From NCBI RefSeq assembly GCF_002735705.1, contig NZ_PDZL01000022.1, forward strand, positions 1-64,000: a stretch of 64,000 bases of DNA. Reading direction: 5' to 3'. Positions 51,489-59,124 of this stretch are shown piece after piece. The stretch's first letter is position 1. Each line of letters opens with the position of its first letter. Origin of the DNA: Janthinobacterium sp. BJB426. GTDB taxonomy: Bacteria > Pseudomonadota > Gammaproteobacteria > Burkholderiales > Burkholderiaceae_D. Position numbers and translations under genes: made by a program. Below the pieces are notes generated by a model. The model had not been told where the DNA came from and made no database searches. It saw only the letters and a program-made list of their open reading frames with translations.

Positions 51489-51535
51489 AAATCAGTGCTC
51501 CGTTGTTGAATTGGGTAGGTGGATAGCGCGGGCGC

Positions 51536-52324
51536 TTAAAACTCGGTCTGCACGGCGCCGTCGTTGCCGGTGGCGGCCGGGCGGCGCGGGCCGTTGCCGG
51601 GCGCCTCATCCATCTGCGCCTTGAAGGCGGCCAGCTCGTCCTGTGTGGCCTTCAATGCCGTTTCGGTTTTTTCCAGGCGCGCCAATGTGCCCGCGTAGTT
51701 GTCGTTGGCGGTGACGACGTGGCCGGCCAGCGCCTCGACGGCTTCGCTGATGTCTGCGAACTGCGCGGCGTCGGTGCCGGATTTATTGGAGAAGCGCGAC
51801 AGCAGGTTTTTCACGGCATCGGCCAGCTTGGTGCCTTGCGGTTCTTCGAATTCCAGCGTCACCTCGACGGCCGAGGTGAACAGGTTGTCGGTTTGCTGCT
51901 TGCGGCCGGCGGAGAATTTCAGCGCCTCGGTGCCCAGGCTGGCCGGGCTGTCGGTGACGCCCAGGCCGACCAGGTAGGGCTGCGACGAGTCGGCAAAGTC
52001 GGGCTGAATTTCCAGGCTGGTGTACAGCTTTTGCTTGGCCTTGTTGATGGCCACCAGTTCCGGCGTGGGTTCGATCTGCGCGAACAGCGCCAGTTTCTTG
52101 CCGCTGTCGGTGTCCACTTCCTCGGCTTTCACGGCGATCACGTCGCCGTAGGCCTTGAACTGGCTGTCGGGCAGGATGCCGCGAATGTGCTCCAGCCAGA
52201 TGCGCGCGCCGTAGGTCTTCGGGTTGTAGGTGGCGGCGATCTGCTCGATGGTGGCGCGGTCGATGTTGCGGCCGTCCGTGGTCGCGCCTTCGGTGGCGAC
52301 GCGGAAGAATTGGGATTTAGGCAT
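51536..52324 (-). CDS. O: Capsid scaffold and protease gpO
   Basis: From ATG 52324 the product has 262 residues. The N-terminal protease part holds Asp17 (TTDGRNID), His46 (WLEHIRGI) and Ser103 (LYTSLEI), positions equivalent to the Asp-His-Ser triad reported for P2 gpO (19, 48, 107), so self-cleavage and capsid processing are expected. The C-terminal half is a helical scaffold (NYAGTLARLEKTETALKATQ). It is divergent from P across a 136-bp promoter region. Confidence 0.93.
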   Translation of the reverse strand: MPKSQFFRVATEGATTDGRNIDRATIEQIAATYNPKTYGARIWLEHIRGILPDSQFKAYGDVIAVKAEEVDTDSGKKLALFAQIEPTPELVAINKAKQKLYTSLEIQPDFADSSQPYLVGLGVTDSPASLGTEALKFSAGRKQQTDNLFTSAVEVTLEFEEPQGTKLADAVKNLLSRFSNKSGTDAAQFADISEAVEALAGHVVTANDNYAGTLARLEKTETALKATQDELAAFKAQMDEAPGNGPRRPAATGNDGAVQTEF

Positions 52325-52398
52325 GGTGGCGTGTCTCGGTTGATCGGATAACGCCATGGTCAACGTCTTGGCGCTGCGATTCAATGCGGTGCGGGTTG

Positions 52399-52414
52399 CT
52401 ATGGGCTATAGCGA
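52399..52414. promoter_or_regulatory. Candidate late-activator site between O and P
   Basis: CTATGG-N5-AGCGA lies within a wider dyad (GTTGCTAT and ATAGCGAC around GGGCT, 52395-52415) in the divergent O/P promoter region. The same 16-bp spaced motif is upstream of V. A shared late activator such as Ogr could use it for both directions. No -10 box could be assigned with certainty. Confidence 0.45.
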
Positions 52415-52460
52415 CTTTTGCCTTTCCCCGCTCCGCGCGCGCGCGGCCTACGCTGGCGGC

Positions 52461-54260
52461 ATGTTAGGAATCCATCAAACCCCTGAAGAAAAAATCGCCG
52501 AACTGGCCGTGCCCGAATCCGAGCCGCGCCGCGCCGCGCGCGCCCTGTACTGGAAGGGCTGGCGCATTTCGTCCATCGCCCGCCACCTGGGAATCAAGCG
52601 CAGCACCATCAATAGCTGGAAAGAGCGCGACGAATGGGACAAGGCGCAGGGCATCGAGCACGTCGAAAACGCGGTCGAGCTGCGCATCATCAAGCTGGTC
52701 GAAAAAGAGGTCAAGACTGGCAGCGACTACAAGGAAATCGACCTGCTGGCGCGCACCATCGTGCAGATGGCGCGCGTGCGCCGCTATGAGCAACCGGGCG
52801 GCAACGAGGTCGATCTCAACCCCAAGCTGGCGAACCGCAACGCCGGCCCGAAGAAGAAACCGACCCGCAACGATTTCAGCGACGAACAGCGCATTCAGTT
52901 GCTCGACGCCTTCCAGGATTCGCTGTTCGATTATCAAAAGGTCTGGTATCGCAACGGCGACCAGCGCACGCGCGCCATTCTCAAAAGCCGCCAGATCGGC
53001 GCCACCTGGTATTTCGCCCGCGAAGCGCTGGCCGACGCAATGGCAACGGGCCGCAATCAGATCTTCCTGTCCGCCTCTAAAAGCCAGGCGCACGTCTTCA
53101 AGCAATACATCGTGCAATTCGCGCGCGAGGCGGCCGGCATTGAGCTGACGGGCGACCCCATCGTGCTGCCGAACGGCGCACACATGTACTTCCTCGGCAC
53201 CAATGCGCGCACAGCGCAGGGCTACCACGGCAATTTCTACTTCGATGAATTCTTCTGGACGCAGAATTTCCAGGAGTTGAACAAGGTGGCCTCGGGCATG
53301 GCCATCCACAAGAAGTGGCGCAAGACCTACTTTTCCACGCCATCCTCGACCACGCACCAGGCTTACCCGTTCTGGACGGGCGAGCTGTTCAACAAGCGCC
53401 GCGCCAAGGCCGACCAGGTCAACATCGACGTGAGCCATGGCCGCCTCTCGTCGGGTTTTACGGGCGAGGACAAGATCTGGCGCCAGATCGTCACCATCCT
53501 GGACGCCGAGCGCGGCGGCTGCAATCTGTTCGACATCGACGAACTGCGCAACTTCGAATACAGCCCCGACCAGTTCGACAACCTGCCGATGTGTAATTTT
53601 ATTGACGACTCGGCCTCGGTGTTTCCGCTGGCCGAGCTGCAGCGCTGCATGGTCGATTCCTGGGTGGAGTGGGACGACTACAAGCCATTAATGGGGCTGC
53701 GTCCGTTCGGCAACCGGCCCGTGTGGATCGGCTACGACCCGGCCTTGAACGGAGACAGCGCCGGCTGCGTCGTGCTGGCGCCGCCCATGACGGCCGGCGG
53801 CAAGTTCCGCATCCTGGAGCGCCACCAGTGGCGCGGGCAGAGCTTCGAAGATCACGCCGACGCCATCCGCCAGATGACCCAGCGCTACAACGTCGAATAC
53901 ATCGGCATCGATACCACGGGCATGGGCATCGGCGTGCTGCCGATCGTGCGCGGCTTCTTCCCGGCCGTGACGGCCCTGAATTACTCGCCCGAAGTCAAAA
54001 CGCGCATGGTCTTGAAGGCCAAAAACATCATCAGCAAGGGCCGGCTGGAATTTGACGCCGGCTGGACGGACATCGCGCAATCCTTCATGGCCATCCACAA
54101 GACCCTCACCCCTAGCGGGCGGCACGTGACCTATGTCGCCGGCCGCAGCGACGAAACCGGCCACGCCGATCTGGCGTGGGCCTGCATGCACGCCCTCGAT
54201 CACGAGCCATTCGAAGGCACCACCGACAACCACCAATCTTTCATGGAGATTTATTCTTGA
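52461..54260 (+). CDS. P: Terminase large subunit gpP (ATPase)
   Basis: From ATG 52461 the product has 599 residues. An N-terminal helix-turn-helix (ISSIARHLGIKRSTINSWKE) is followed by the ATPase with SRQIGATWYFAREAL as Walker A and FYFDEFFW as Walker B, and a C-terminal nuclease-like part starting IGYDPALNGDSAG. It drives DNA into the prohead with gpM. The frame extends upstream, but 52461 is the conserved start. P and Q are on the opposite strand to the rest of the late genes, as in P2. Confidence 0.95.
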   Translation: MLGIHQTPEEKIAELAVPESEPRRAARALYWKGWRISSIARHLGIKRSTINSWKERDEWDKAQGIEHVENAVELRIIKLVEKEVKTGSDYKEIDLLARTIVQMARVRRYEQPGGNEVDLNPKLANRNAGPKKKPTRNDFSDEQRIQLLDAFQDSLFDYQKVWYRNGDQRTRAILKSRQIGATWYFAREALADAMATGRNQIFLSASKSQAHVFKQYIVQFAREAAGIELTGDPIVLPNGAHMYFLGTNARTAQGYHGNFYFDEFFWTQNFQELNKVASGMAIHKKWRKTYFSTPSSTTHQAYPFWTGELFNKRRAKADQVNIDVSHGRLSSGFTGEDKIWRQIVTILDAERGGCNLFDIDELRNFEYSPDQFDNLPMCNFIDDSASVFPLAELQRCMVDSWVEWDDYKPLMGLRPFGNRPVWIGYDPALNGDSAGCVVLAPPMTAGGKFRILERHQWRGQSFEDHADAIRQMTQRYNVEYIGIDTTGMGIGVLPIVRGFFPAVTALNYSPEVKTRMVLKAKNIISKGRLEFDAGWTDIAQSFMAIHKTLTPSGRHVTYVAGRSDETGHADLAWACMHALDHEPFEGTTDNHQSFMEIYS

Positions 54261-55318
54261 GCAAAGCACGACACATGCGCGCGCGTGGCCGCCAGGCCGA
54301 GAGCGCACCACCAGCGGCCACGGCGCCGGCCGCCGCCGGCATCGAGGCGTTTTCCTTCGGCGACCCGACGCCCGTGCTCGAGCACGCCGACATTCTCGAC
54401 TGCTTCGAATGCTGGAAGAACGGCCACTGGTATGAGCCGCCCGTCAACCTGGCCGGCCTGGCCAAGTCCTTCAATGCCGGCGTGCACCACAGCAGCGCCA
54501 TCCACTTCAAGGCCAATGTGCTGACGTCCACCCTGATGCCGACGAAATACCTGTCGCGCGATGGTTTCAAACGCATGGCCCTGGACTATCTGACCTTTGG
54601 CAATGCCTACCTGGAAGACCGGCCCAGCCGCAGCGGCAAGGCGCTGGCGTACCAGCACGCCCTGGCCAAGTACATGCGGCGCGGCGTCGATCTGGATACC
54701 TACTTTTTCGTGAACGGCTACCAGGCCGTGCACCAGTTCGACAAGGGCCGCGTGTTCCACCTGATGGAACCGGACGTGAACCAGGAGCTGTACGGCGTGC
54801 CGCAGTACCTGAGCGCGCTGCAATCGGCCTGGCTCAACGAGGCGGCCACCCTGTTCCGCCGCAAGTACTACAAGAACGGCTCGCACGCCGGTTTCGTGTT
54901 CTACATGACGGATGCGGCCGCCAACACGCAGGACGTGGACAACCTGCGCCAGGCCATGCGCGACAGCAAGGGGCCGGGCAACTTCCGTAACCTGTTCATG
55001 TACGCGCCGAACGGCAAGAAAGACGGTATCCAGATTCTGCCGGTGTCCGACGTGGCCGCCAAGGACGAGTTTTTCAACATCAAGAGCGTGACGCGCGACG
55101 ACCAGCTGGCCGCGCACCGCGTGCCGCCGCAGCTGATGGGCATCCTGCCAAACAATGCGGGCGGCTTCGGCGCCGTCGAGCCGGCCGCGCGCGTCTTCGC
55201 CCGCAACGAGCTGGTGCCGCTGCAGGCGCAGTTCATGGCGATCAACGAGTGGGCTGGCGTGGAAGTGGTGAAGTTCGCCCCGTATGACCTGGGCCTGGGC
55301 AAGGAGACAGCGCAATGA
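54257..55318 (+). CDS. Q: Portal protein gpQ
   Basis: Taking TTG 54257, which overlaps the P stop and has GGAG at a good distance, the product has 353 residues; ATG 54275 is the alternative. FSFGDPTPVLEHADILDCFE, LTFGNAYLEDRPSRSGK and VPPQLMGILPNNAGGFGAVE are gpQ signatures. It forms the dodecameric ring at the head vertex through which DNA enters. The length fits P2 (344). Confidence 0.95.
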   Translation: MSKARHMRARGRQAESAPPAATAPAAAGIEAFSFGDPTPVLEHADILDCFECWKNGHWYEPPVNLAGLAKSFNAGVHHSSAIHFKANVLTSTLMPTKYLSRDGFKRMALDYLTFGNAYLEDRPSRSGKALAYQHALAKYMRRGVDLDTYFFVNGYQAVHQFDKGRVFHLMEPDVNQELYGVPQYLSALQSAWLNEAATLFRRKYYKNGSHAGFVFYMTDAAANTQDVDNLRQAMRDSKGPGNFRNLFMYAPNGKKDGIQILPVSDVAAKDEFFNIKSVTRDDQLAAHRVPPQLMGILPNNAGGFGAVEPAARVFARNELVPLQAQFMAINEWAGVEVVKFAPYDLGLGKETAQ

Positions 55319-55530
55319 GCGACCACATCGACAACACGGACAAGATCATCTTTGCCGAAGTGGCGCGCGGCCTGGCTGCCGTGCGCGGCCGTCCCGCCCT
55401 GGTGGCGCATGGCTGTTGTCACTACTGCGACGAGCTGCTGGCGCCCGCGCTGCTGTTCTGCGATGTGGACTGCCGCGACGATTACGAGAAGGAGCAAGCG
55501 GCCAAGGCCCGCGCCGGTCGCCCAGGATGA
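55315..55530 (+). CDS. Small zinc-ribbon-like phage protein after Q
   Basis: The 71-residue protein overlaps Q by 4 bases and contains CCHYCDELL then FCDVDCRDDYEKE, a Cys4-like zinc ribbon. Similar small genes sit after Q in P2-like phages of betaproteobacteria. Its role is unknown; DNA or RNA polymerase binding is typical of such ribbons. It is the last phage structural-strand gene before the terminator. Confidence 0.78.
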   Translation: MSDHIDNTDKIIFAEVARGLAAVRGRPALVAHGCCHYCDELLAPALLFCDVDCRDDYEKEQAAKARAGRPG

Positions 55531-55976
55531 GCGACACGCCGCGATAGCTGGCAGCGCAGGGCCGCGATAGCCCAGCCGCGCCGGAGCGCCCCAGCCACCG
55601 CACAGGCCGCCCACGAGGCGGCTTTTTCACGTCCCGACGAATGATGTTGCATCAGAGGCAAGAAAAAAGCCCATTTCGGCCCGGCGCGCGCAGTTGTCCC
55701 CCCTCCACACCTGCCCGCTATATAGGGCTCTTTTGACTCAAATTTGCGCCGTGGCCGAAGGCGCATGAGGACTGGTGCGGCGGGGCGAAGAGGGTGCGCG
55801 AGTTTTGACGCATTTTGACGCACTTTGAGCGGTTTTTCGTGCGGGTGGTGTTGCGACGTGGGAACGGCGTTGTTTTCGCGCTATGCTGCACTTTGGCGCG
55901 TTCTTGGGTATGCCTCGATGTCTGTGTAGGTAACCAGGCTTCGGTTCGACGACAGTGGTCTGATATCAAAGGTGCG
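55531..55976. other. Gap after Q; probable place of the cos site
   Basis: The 446 bases have no convincing gene. They begin with the Q-operon terminator and then hold a C-rich stretch (TTGTCCCCCCTCCACACC, about 55693-55710) and an imperfect direct repeat TTTTGACGCA (about 55804-55825). In P2-type phages cos lies just beyond the portal gene, so it is expected here, but the exact nick site could not be fixed by eye. A promoter for leftward or rightward cargo genes is not evident. Confidence 0.5.
55606..55627 (+). terminator. Intrinsic terminator of the P-Q operon
   Basis: GCCGCC (55606-55611) pairs with GGCGGC (55617-55622) around CACGA, followed by five T residues. It lies 76 bases after the zinc-ribbon gene and ends the rightward late transcript. 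Confidence 0.82.
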
Positions 55977-56900
55977 CTATTTAGCAGAGAGGACTTGCGG
56001 CAGCTTCTGGACACGAAATGCCTCGACAACAAAATCGACAAAGGCGCGCGTCTTCGCCGGCAACAGTTTCTGACTGGTGAAATACAACGAGATCGCCCCC
56101 ACATCACCATACCAGTTCGGCAGCAATCGTACCAGCGCACCACTCTCCAGATGTGGAGCAGCGTGGGGAACTGGTATCAATCCGACGCCAAGGCCCAGCA
56201 CCACGGCTCGGCTGAGTGCATCCGGATCGTTAACCAGCATAACCGCCTGCTGTTTTGCTGTGACTTCGACTCCTGCGTTATTGCGCATGACCTGAATCCG
56301 CACGCGGCCAGTCAATGGCGAGCGCATCACAACACTGGGTAATTCGGCAAGTCCGGCTGGATCTTTGGGACGACGCTTTCCCTGTAATAGCGCTGGCGAT
56401 GCCACTGCAATCAAATGTATTCGCGCCAATTCGCGCGCCACCATACCGGGCGGTAGCTCAAAACCAGCGCCGACCGCCGCATCAAAGCCGCCTGCGATCA
56501 GGTCCAGCGGACGGCTATCGAAAACCCAATCGGGAGTTACTCCCGGATATCTTTCGAGAAACGCCGGCATGAGAGGTAACAGATAATCCATGCCAAATCC
56601 AGGTGCAGCGCTCAACTTCAACACGCCAGTCGGTTGCCCGGCATTGACCTTGATGTCGGCAATTGCGCCCTGGATGCTGTCGAGACCAATCTGTACTGAT
56701 TGCCGAAAACGTTCACCCGCTTCACTTAGCGTCAGGCCACGGGTGCTACGCTGGAAAAGTCGTACGCCAAGGTTCCGTTCAAGAAGCGCGACGTTCCGAC
56801 TCACTGCTGCTGGCGTCAGGCCCAGCCGACGTGCCGCAGCAGAAAAGCTACCGCTCTCGGCACTGCGGACGAATGACTCCAGATTGGCGAGAGTTTCCAC
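55977..56900 (-). CDS. LysR-family transcriptional regulator
   Basis: Taking GTG 56900, with AAGGTGA five bases upstream, the product has 307 residues. The winged helix at residues 1-60 reads LANLESFVRSAESGSFSAAA, RRLGLTPAAVSRNVALLERN and LGVRLFQRSTRGLTLSEAG; the rest is the periplasmic-binding-like effector domain. It is divergent from the oxidoreductase gene, the classic LysR arrangement, and probably controls it. The gene is not of phage type and lies between the presumed cos region and the att site, so it looks like lysogenic-conversion cargo or captured host DNA. Confidence 0.92.
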   Translation of the reverse strand: METLANLESFVRSAESGSFSAAARRLGLTPAAVSRNVALLERNLGVRLFQRSTRGLTLSEAGERFRQSVQIGLDSIQGAIADIKVNAGQPTGVLKLSAAPGFGMDYLLPLMPAFLERYPGVTPDWVFDSRPLDLIAGGFDAAVGAGFELPPGMVARELARIHLIAVASPALLQGKRRPKDPAGLAELPSVVMRSPLTGRVRIQVMRNNAGVEVTAKQQAVMLVNDPDALSRAVVLGLGVGLIPVPHAAPHLESGALVRLLPNWYGDVGAISLYFTSQKLLPAKTRAFVDFVVEAFRVQKLPQVLSAK

Positions 56901-57021
56901 GATTTCACCTTCAAGTAATAATTGAAACTGATTATAGTTTATTGATACTAACGCAATAAACGCCAAGGCCCTAAAATTCAACTCAGCAAACAGTTTATTC
57001 ACTTAATTCAAAGGAAAAATC

Positions 57022-57669
57022 ATGACTATCGGCATCATTGGCTCGGGCGCCCTCGGCTCCAACTTCGCTCGCATTCTTGCAAAAAAAGGGATATCGGCCA
57101 CCATCTCCAACAGCCGTGGACCAGCCTCGCTGGCTGACTTGGTTGAAGAACTGGGGCCATCCATCAAGGCCGGCACAGTGGAAGAGGCCGCAAGCGCCGA
57201 TATGGTGCTAGTTGCGGTCCGCTGGGTCGATGCAGAGAAAGTACTGGGTAGCCTGCCGGCGTGGAGCGGTCGCATCGTGATCGACGGCACTAACCCTGTG
57301 GAGTTCTTCGATCCAGCAACGTCGCCGGATGCGAACGACGTAAGCAATCCTCTCGCCGCATATGGGATCAAGGCGATCGATCTTGGCGGAAAGCATTCAA
57401 GCCAGATCATCCAACAATTCGTTCCTGGTGCACGGGTCGTCAAAGCATTCAATCATAACGACGTCAATGTGCTGAAGGAGCCGGTGACGGCAGGTGGCAA
57501 GCGCGTATTGTTTTACTCTGGCGATGACGCTGCCGCAAAGGCCGAGGTGCGCGGTATCATGGAAGTTGCCGGATTCTTCCCGATTGACCTCGGCGCGCTG
57601 GACGTCGGTGGACCGCTGGCCTCGCTGCCCTTCGGGCCGCTGTCGACGCATAATTTCATCAGTATCTAA
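57022..57669 (+). CDS. NADPH-dependent F420 reductase-like oxidoreductase
   Basis: The 215-residue protein has an N-terminal Rossmann motif (IGIIGSGALGSNFARIL) and the pattern of COG2085: VLVAVRWVDAEKVLG, VIDGTNPVEFF and AFNHNDVNVL. The family binds NADP and reduces F420 or other acceptors; in bacteria without F420 the true substrate is unknown. Its divergent LysR neighbour is the likely regulator. The ribosome site AAAGGAAAAATC precedes ATG. Confidence 0.88.
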   Translation: MTIGIIGSGALGSNFARILAKKGISATISNSRGPASLADLVEELGPSIKAGTVEEAASADMVLVAVRWVDAEKVLGSLPAWSGRIVIDGTNPVEFFDPATSPDANDVSNPLAAYGIKAIDLGGKHSSQIIQQFVPGARVVKAFNHNDVNVLKEPVTAGGKRVLFYSGDDAAAKAEVRGIMEVAGFFPIDLGALDVGGPLASLPFGPLSTHNFISI

Positions 57670-57756
57670 TCGAGATCGTTCGCTCGCCTGCATTAAGCCG
57701 CGCCCCCCCGCCGCCGGTTGGCGTGCATACCAAAACAAATGGTGATTGTTTAGCCG

Positions 57757-57786
57757 CTAAGCAGATCTAAGCAGATCTAAGCAGAT
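57757..57786. repeat. Three perfect tandem copies of CTAAGCAGAT
   Basis: The 10-bp unit occurs three times without a gap at 57757-57766, 57767-57776 and 57777-57786. It could be a set of arm-type integrase sites or just slippage. It lies beside the inverted repeat and the ssrA-like end, which favours a recombination role. Confidence 0.75.
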
Positions 57787-57796
57787 AGGCGAAAAA

Positions 57797-57864
57797 AAGG
57801 CTGTCATTTTGTTGTCATTCCTAGGCTAAAACAGCCCAAAAACAACCCAAATAATGACAGCCTT
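57797..57864. repeat. Long inverted repeat next to the ssrA-like end
   Basis: AAGGCTGTCATT (57797-57808) is matched by AATGACAGCCTT (57853-57864), with partial pairing extending inward. The 44-bp centre also contains AGGCTAAAACAGCCC. It may be a bidirectional terminator or part of an att region. No T-run directly follows the arms. Confidence 0.7.
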
Positions 57865-57898
57865 CTTCTTGCTAACTACTTGATTCTAAACAATTCAG

Positions 57899-57945
57899 TG
57901 GTGGAGACGGCGGGAATCGAACCCGCCGCGCACGAAGTCCACTTT
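57899..57945 (-). pseudogene. Fragment resembling the 3' end of tmRNA (ssrA)
   Basis: On the minus strand the sequence ends GCGGGTTCGATTCCCGC, then CGTCTCC, A and CCA, i.e. a T-arm of 5 bp with a 7-base loop, an acceptor 3' strand and encoded CCA. The acceptor strand and the preceding GGACTTCGTGCGCGG resemble betaproteobacterial tmRNA ends. The upstream sequence does not continue as tmRNA or as a full tRNA. It is probably the att copy left by an element that used ssrA as target. Confidence 0.5.
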
Positions 57946-58057
57946 GGATCAGTCCAGGGCTACCGGTTCGTAAGTGCGCAAGCGGGTTCGGAATACCTGT
58001 TGCAACAGGTTGTGGCCTTTATCTGTTGTGTACGTGAAGATGGGTGCTCATGAAGAG

Positions 58058-58810
58058 TCAATTGTCGATTAGGGAACCCAGCATGGTGCACGCTTGCAGG
58101 TCACTACGGGCCGCCGCCTGTTCCTCGCCGCTTAAAATCCAGTGCGTCTTGCCGTCGTGCGTATTACTGCTGCCATATGCCTGCATCGCCTTACGCAACG
58201 CTTGTTGACGCTCTGGCGGCAGCGCGTCGAGCCTGGACTGGCTGAAAATACTGATGGGATATACGTCGCGTATGTGCTCATATTGCAGCCCTTTGCGCTT
58301 GATAGCACCCCAATTATTGCCAGGATCGGACCTGGCAGAAGCTATCCACGGATGAGCTGCATCGGGCGTCAGATATCCGCGTGCGTAACCCGTGCCATAG
58401 CCCAGCGTTTCGCTGTAGCCGTACACATAATCGCAATGATCGAGCAAGCCAGGTATACCCTCTGCGCTGTGAAATAGCTGCGCCAGCGGCAGCTTGCTGG
58501 CGTGGATGGCCAGCATCAGCGAAGAGCTATGTGAATACAGGGCAAGAGCGTCGCAGTTCGCCCACTCGTCTACATCGCCGGGTGGTACGATCCGCGGTGA
58601 AAACAATTCGATGCTGTCGGCATCAACTGCGAACAGGGTTTTCTCGTAGTTTTTTTGCGAAAACTTGACGACCTTGCCTGTCTTGCTGCCGTAGCGATCG
58701 ACGCGCTCGCCCACCTGCTCGAACCAGGAAAACAGCTGTTCGCTGGCGGCGGCAGGGATAAATGGGCTATTCTTTTTGAATTCGCCTACCAGGAAATGAA
58801 ATTGCTCCAT
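58058..58810 (-). CDS. Hypothetical protein, 250 residues
   Basis: The protein is acidic and globular without membrane segments or recognised motifs: FHFLVGEFKKNSPFIPAAAS at the start, WANCDALALYSHSSSLMLAI in the middle and THWILSGEEQAAARSDLQAC near the end. It lies between the ssrA-like fragment and the right att copy, alone on its strand, with a 237-bp upstream gap. A single-gene immunity or toxin-related role is possible for such cargo but nothing in the sequence shows it. Confidence 0.7.
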   Translation of the reverse strand: MEQFHFLVGEFKKNSPFIPAAASEQLFSWFEQVGERVDRYGSKTGKVVKFSQKNYEKTLFAVDADSIELFSPRIVPPGDVDEWANCDALALYSHSSSLMLAIHASKLPLAQLFHSAEGIPGLLDHCDYVYGYSETLGYGTGYARGYLTPDAAHPWIASARSDPGNNWGAIKRKGLQYEHIRDVYPISIFSQSRLDALPPERQQALRKAMQAYGSSNTHDGKTHWILSGEEQAAARSDLQACTMLGSLIDN

Positions 58811-59047
58811 GTGTCACCATAGTTAATGTTCTGCGCGCATGATGCCATGCGCGCGGCCATGCGGCTAGCGTGTGAGAGAGCATGCGGCTGCGCGCCATTT
58901 CAGCTTGCATTTGATTTGCATAGCAAAATCGCCAGGGGTGCGCGCTCACAAAGACTTTTTGTGGTGATTTTTACCGGTAGGTAGCGTGGTAGGTACGGTT
59001 GGTTTATAGCGGCTTGAAAGCCGCAAAAAACCTAGATATTTGCATTA

Positions 59048-59061
59048 CACCGCTTCCGCCA
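59048..59061 (+). other. attR/inner att: repeat of the tRNA-Ser 3' end
   Basis: CACCGCTTCCGCCA repeats exactly the last 14 bases of tRNA-Ser at 22762-22775, in the same direction. No other part of the tRNA is present. A second integrase gene begins 63 bases beyond it, so this copy is at once the right end of the prophage and the left end of the next island. Confidence 0.8.
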
Positions 59062-59124
59062 AAATTGCATAAGTGTTTGATTTCTCTTATCTTACTGTTT
59101 CTAAAAGATTTTTTGGAGACAGGT

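Larger units (their letters stand above)
57670..58057. other. Non-coding junction with repeats and an ssrA-like fragment
   Basis: The 388 bases contain, in order, three tandem 10-bp repeats (57757-57786), a long inverted repeat (57797-57864) and a fragment resembling the 3' end of tmRNA on the minus strand (from 57899). No protein gene is seen. This looks like an old recombination junction inside the island. Confidence 0.6.
22762..59061. mobile_element. P2/phiCTX-like prophage with cargo, about 36.3 kb
   Basis: The element has all parts of a P2-type temperate myophage: tyrosine integrase, gpA-type replication initiator, Ogr activator, HTH repressor, complete capsid, tail, baseplate and lysis sets in P2 order, and a divergent terminase/portal pair. 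It lies between two copies of the tRNA-Ser 3' end. As in phiCTX, which is known to use a serine tRNA gene, the integrase end and the portal end face the two att sites. The 3.5 kb beyond the portal gene carries bacterial-type genes and an ssrA-like fragment, so the right boundary may be composite. Confidence 0.85.

Noticed and set aside
57899..58280. A complete tmRNA gene on the minus strand
   Set aside because: Only the last 45 or so bases look like tmRNA; further upstream the minus strand is the end of the 250-residue protein gene, with no tag-coding region or 5' end.
59009..59030. Terminator at the hairpin GCGGCTTGAAAGCCGC
   Set aside because: It is followed by an A-run, not a T-run, on the + strand, and the U-run would precede the stem on the minus strand; it may be part of the att arm instead.
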